Below the pieces are notes generated by a model. That model was not told the origin of the DNA and made no database searches. It worked only from the letters and a program-made list of their open reading frames with translations. A stretch of 64,000 nt of DNA from Plectrocnemia conspersa. Its lineage: Eukaryota; Arthropoda; Insecta; Trichoptera; Polycentropodidae. The stretch is taken from assembly GCA_009617715.1 (NCBI GenBank), contig VTFK01000372.1:124001-188000 (forward strand), read 5' to 3'. Shown here in pieces: positions 59,730-64,000 of the stretch (positions are counted from its first letter, which is position 1; the number at the start of each line of letters is the position of its first letter). A program made the translations under genes and the position numbers.

Positions 59730-62700
59730 GGATAGACAAAAAATGCATGACGAGTGTAAAGTGTTGTGTTATTTATATTTTAAAATTGTGTGCAGAGGGG
59801 TGAGTATACTCATACGCTCAAGTATTTATAAATATATCTCTAATTTCAGTTTTCTGTTTGTATATCTGAAAATATTTGTACTTCATATGAATAAGTAACT
59901 AAAGTATGGATTTCAAGATTTTTGTCATTTAAATCTTAATTCATTTTCAGTATTCAAAGAGTATTACATTTATTAACAGTTATAAATATTCCTATCTCGA
60001 TTTTCCAAGAAATAAATTTTATTTAATATAAATAACGCTTTTGGAGTATCTGGCAAATATTCGCTGAAAATTTTGCTTTTGATATAATATATATATATTT
60101 TTAGACCTCATTTCAAATTCGTACAACGTATCACATTTATTGTCTTCAGAAACTTTTCGAATATATCCCAAAATTTGTTACATTAATTTATTTTTATTTT
60201 ATTCAGCCCTGAGCGTTTGCTCAACTTATACGTATGTATTTGCTATACATTTCCATATAGTATGTATGTTAATATACATGTGTATTTACAGTGATTTAAT
60301 TGGATTCTGCTAGACTAAGTGCCAACTTTTATAACTTTCTATTATATGGGTTCCTTTGAATTTTTACCATTAGAGACTTTAACGATAGAATTTAAAATTT
60401 TCAATTAACTTCGCTTCGCTTTGACTTTGCCTTTAGTGATTTAAGTCTTCATTTCAAATTGCTAGTTTAAGAAAGCACTCTAGCTTTAGCAATGTTATAA
60501 TTTACTTAATCATAATAGACAATGAACACACTGTGACAAAAAAAAAAAAATTAAATACTTGAATTGTCTTGCTATTATTTATTGCTATTTTAGTATTATT
60601 GTTTTTTTATAACTTTATACTATATTAATAATTTAGTGAAATAAATCAGTGAAGACTTTATCAATCATAAGTCGATTAAATAACATATGATTTACTAAAA
60701 CTTTTATGTTAAGACGTCTGCATTTAAAATGATTTATTTAGAAAATTTAAAGCGAAAATTAAATACTGATTATTTTATATGTAATAAAAATATGTATAAA
60801 TACAATATTTAAGGATAAAATCAGATTCAAAGTTTTATATAAATTTAATTGTAAAAATTATTACAATCAAATTAAAATGTTATTTTATTAACACTTTTTT
60901 AAAATTTATAATGTCTAAAACATTGAATATTTAAACAATCTATATTTCTTAGATATTATTTTAGTCTCAATTTAAATAAAAATATTTTCAACACAATATT
61001 AAATATTTATATAATTCAAAGAATTTTCTTGTACTTATTTAATTTTTTTAATAATAATTAAAAATAGATTTAAATATTTATTTCAGGCCTTAAGCTCTAA
61101 ATAACTCCACATGGCACACTTTAATTGCACCTTATAGTTTGATTTATTAAATTAAAATGAAATACTTGAGTATAAATTGCTTTTGATATTTAAGTTAAAT
61201 ATTTTTAATATGTTATTAGTCATTTTAACTAAATATAAAATAAAAACTTATAAATAATAAGATTCTTGCTTATCGCTGAATCACATTAAAAAAATCATTT
61301 CAAATATAATCAATGTTTCTTAACTTTTCTTAACGTTAAGAACAATAAAGTCTTGTTGCCAAACATTTTTTTTGTTTGTGTATTGCATAGTTTAAAAATA
61401 ATGAAAAATGTATAGAGGAGGTATTTGTTATTGTAAATATTTCTATGACAACTCGTATCATTAAATTAAAATTTGTTTTTTCAATAACACCACTGCTTGT
61501 TATATCGATTTTTTTCAATGTATAAATTAAATCTTGAAAAAATATTAAATTTGTGTGACTTTAAAACTAGGGTAATAAATTGATATAAAAAGGCAAAAAA
61601 AAACTTTTATATTATAAATATATGTTTTTACGGTTCAATTCATCTTATATTGTAGTTATATAAAAAAATGTTTATAAATGTATTGCTAAAATAAATAAAA
61701 AAATTTTTTTTTTTAATAATGGTTGTTCTAGCAACAATAGCTTTCTATTTTAAAGGGCAATAAATCACGTTTTATTGCAATTAGGTCTCGTTTTATTATT
61801 TTTATTATAAACGCTAAAATTAATTTATTTCTCCTGTTAATTTTGCCCTACATTATTGCCACTAATATATATTGTGATTTATTGTTCTAAATTGATTTTA
61901 ATGTTTTTATTAATAAAAATGAAGGGTCATGTTTTTTTGTCCTTTTATTGACTGTTTTTATCGCTTTATTAGCAGTTTTTTCCTTAATAAGTTTATAAAC
62001 TAATTATAGAATTTGCAATTAGGTTTTTATTGTGTCTTATGTTTATTGTGAAATTTGCTTTTTAAAATAGTGTTAAGAAATAATTTTAATCTGTACACTG
62101 CGAGAATCAGTACACATGTTTATTTTAGACATTTCTAAGGAAAATTTCAAAATTTTCGATTTGTTATAATTAATTTTTGTTTTGCTACTACTTGTTATTG
62201 CAAAATAATTACATTTTTCTGGGCTACTAACTATCTTAACTATCTGAAATATGCACAATTTGAATCGACACATTTTTCCAATTTATAATAACTTTGTTTT
62301 TTCTTGTTGTTAAAAATTCTTTAGTTTTTAAGTTAAATAGAAAAATACTCTTTCGTCATTACCTTTTTTCAAACTACTAGTTAATCGTTTTTTAACGGTA
62401 GATTACAAACAGTTTCTGCTACTTCACTATCTATTTACATACAAAATATATTATTTAGGTTTAAATATATTTATTATTTATAATCTATATTAGTAACTTT
62501 TTTTTAAAAAATATAAATTTTATTTTTTTTGCTGATAATGATCTTAAAATTTTGATGTTCATATTGTGTCATTAAAAATTTAAATATTAAAAAAAAATCC
62601 TAGTAGTGGGATTATATTATAAATGACGTTGTCATCTTATTGGTTAAAATCATTAGAGATTTAAGCATAATTTTTGAATAAAATTAAATTGTGTTATAAG

Positions 62701-63095
62701 AAAATATTATGATATATTTTTTAATAACTTAAAAAAATAATATAGTACTTTAATATTATATATTTATATAATCATTCACATATAAAGACTGCATAATATT
62801 CTTAACATAATTCTGTACAACATGTTTTGCAAGATTTTGCAGACTTTGATAATATTAAAAAAAATATAATATCTTGTTTTGAATATCAATGCGAATATTA
62901 TTTTGCTTATCTAGGTTCTTAAGTATCATTTATTTGGCAACAAATTTATTTAATCAAATGTATTTATTAAGCTATTTGTATAAGATATTTAATTTATTTT
63001 TATTTGCAGTGCCATATCTAAAAAAAAATATTTTCAGCTACCATAAAATTAGCTAACATAATAACATAAAAATGCAAATATTCTCTATATGACTA
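59730..63095. other. Long very AT-rich stretch without recognised genes
   Basis: Nothing but AT-rich DNA, with short (TA)n runs such as near 60085. Open frames here are short and AT-driven. Confidence 0.5.
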
Positions 63096-63099
63096 ACAA

Positions 63100-63265
63100 A
63101 TATTATTCCTAAATCCTTAAATATTGATTTTGACAATATTATTAAAAATATTTTGCAAAATCAAATTAGAAAATCTCAGAATTTATGATACAATAATGGT
63201 CCTAAATTTTATTCCTGAATTTTATTATAAATTATATTTGTAACATGATTTGTTAAACCATGCCT
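63100..63265 (-). pseudogene. Heavily decayed non-LTR RT fragment, related to the 32.5 kb copy
   Basis: The minus strand reads LTNHVTNIIYNK, then QExNLGPLL (63190-63216; the other copy has QGxKLGPLL), and IFKDLGIIFVSHIENI (about 63090-63135; there KYLGVIVDE). The DNA word AATGGTCCTAA is shared with the other copy at 32839-32849. The region between the two boxes is deleted. The match is short, so this is tentative. Confidence 0.45.
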
Positions 63266-63269
63266 AAAC

Positions 63270-64000
63270 CATGCTATGCTTTTTTTACGAACATATTAAT
63301 ATATACAATACATGTTATTAGTATATGACCATTTTCATGTTCACAATTTAGTTATTAGCTACAATATAATAAAGAAATAAAAATAATAAATAAAACGTAC
63401 GTGAGTTTAATTTAATCTGAAAAAACTTTAAAATGATTTTGAATAAAAATGGAAAAAAAATATGAAAAATAAAAAAATGGATTAAGTGTTAATTTAAGGA
63501 CATTTAAATAAATATCTAGAACCATAATTATGTGTTATTCAGTCTCTATAGAAATATGTGCTTTGGAATTTGTGCTTATATTTCAATTTTCGGTTATTTT
63601 TATCGTTCCAAAACACGAGATTAGTGGCTTAGTGTAATTACACTAAATATTTTAATGTTCTTTGATATTTATTTAAAGGCTATTATAATTTATTTTAAAG
63701 ATTGATATAAACAGGCGTGGTATATATTATTTTTATAGCCGTATTTTAGATGAATTGCAATTAAGAAAATTAGTACTACTGATGTTATTCCACACCGGAC
63801 AGATGGATCTGATTAATTGTTTTAAATATATTTTTTTTCTAGCAAGCGCGCTTTTTTTATGAAATATTGGTTCAATGGCCGCAATGGCAACAAAGTTTAA
63901 AAAATGGTTAATGGTTTTTACATGTCCTCATAACATGCATACCGTCGACAATTATCAAAGTGAAAATGTCTAGGTTGATATGCGCCGCGTGGAAGTAAGA
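63270..64000. other. AT-rich stretch, GC rises at the right edge
   Basis: Nothing is recognised to about 63860. The last 130 bases are less AT-rich (CAATGGCCGCAATGGC, GATATGCGCCGCG) and end in TGGAA|GTAAGA, which resembles a splice donor. An island or exon may begin here and is cut by the window edge. Confidence 0.25.

Overview
This is AT-rich eukaryotic nuclear DNA, roughly three-quarters A+T by eye. It has no intact protein-coding gene, no convincing tRNA or rRNA gene, no CRISPR array and no bacterial-style operon. The transposon fossils (Jockey-type non-LTR retrotransposons, Tc1, mariner, hAT) and scattered AACCTAACC-like words point to an insect or a close arthropod relative. The order cannot be fixed from sequence alone. 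Short open frames in this composition are mostly chance.

Three kinds of sequence alternate. (1) Long AT-rich stretches with little recognisable content. (2) Short GC-enriched islands, mostly 150-600 bp and often one every 2-5 kb (about 0.9-1.3, 5.9-6.2, 7.6-8.3, 12.5, 15.4, 16.2, 17.1, 19.6-20.2, 23.5, 24.9, 26.2, 28.6, 31.6, 35.6, 38.1, 38.9, 42.2, 45.1, 50.5, 51.5, 59.5 kb). They carry transcription-factor-like words but no recognised protein. That is the look of conserved non-coding or cis-regulatory DNA in a large intron or gene desert, which is an inference. (3) Decayed transposons that give no useful long open frame but can be read by following frameshifts.

Transposon fossils, left to right: Jockey reverse transcriptase (1-395, minus); small Tc1 piece (640-775); longer Tc1 transposase relic (9742-10381, minus) with a possible terminal repeat near 10655; possible RT scrap (13.4 kb); tRNA-like SINE head (30.1 kb); mariner transposase (30.28-30.79 kb, minus); non-LTR RT (31.09-31.23 kb, plus); another RT (32.54-33.16 kb, minus); a complete-ended internally deleted hAT element (36501-37598) with 8-bp target duplications; BED-finger N-terminus of a ZBED5-like hAT transposase (39.44 kb, plus); mariner-like terminal sequence (45.72 kb); Jockey linker plus RT start (47.2-47.9 kb, minus); ZMYM1/DUF4371-like hAT transposase (49.86-50.2 kb, minus); RT C-terminus (53.55-53.74 kb, plus); a second decayed RT copy (63.1-63.3 kb, minus).

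The best candidate for part of a host gene is a strongly GC-rich block at 55328-55735, which looks like a 5' exon on the plus strand. The most puzzling coding-like trace is at 41.3-41.9 kb (minus): protein-like fragments of an unrecognised family. Structural curiosities include several near-perfect hairpins, a 32-bp perfect palindrome, a perfect 60-bp tandem duplication and an older diverged tandem duplication. I did not find a convincing new multi-gene system.
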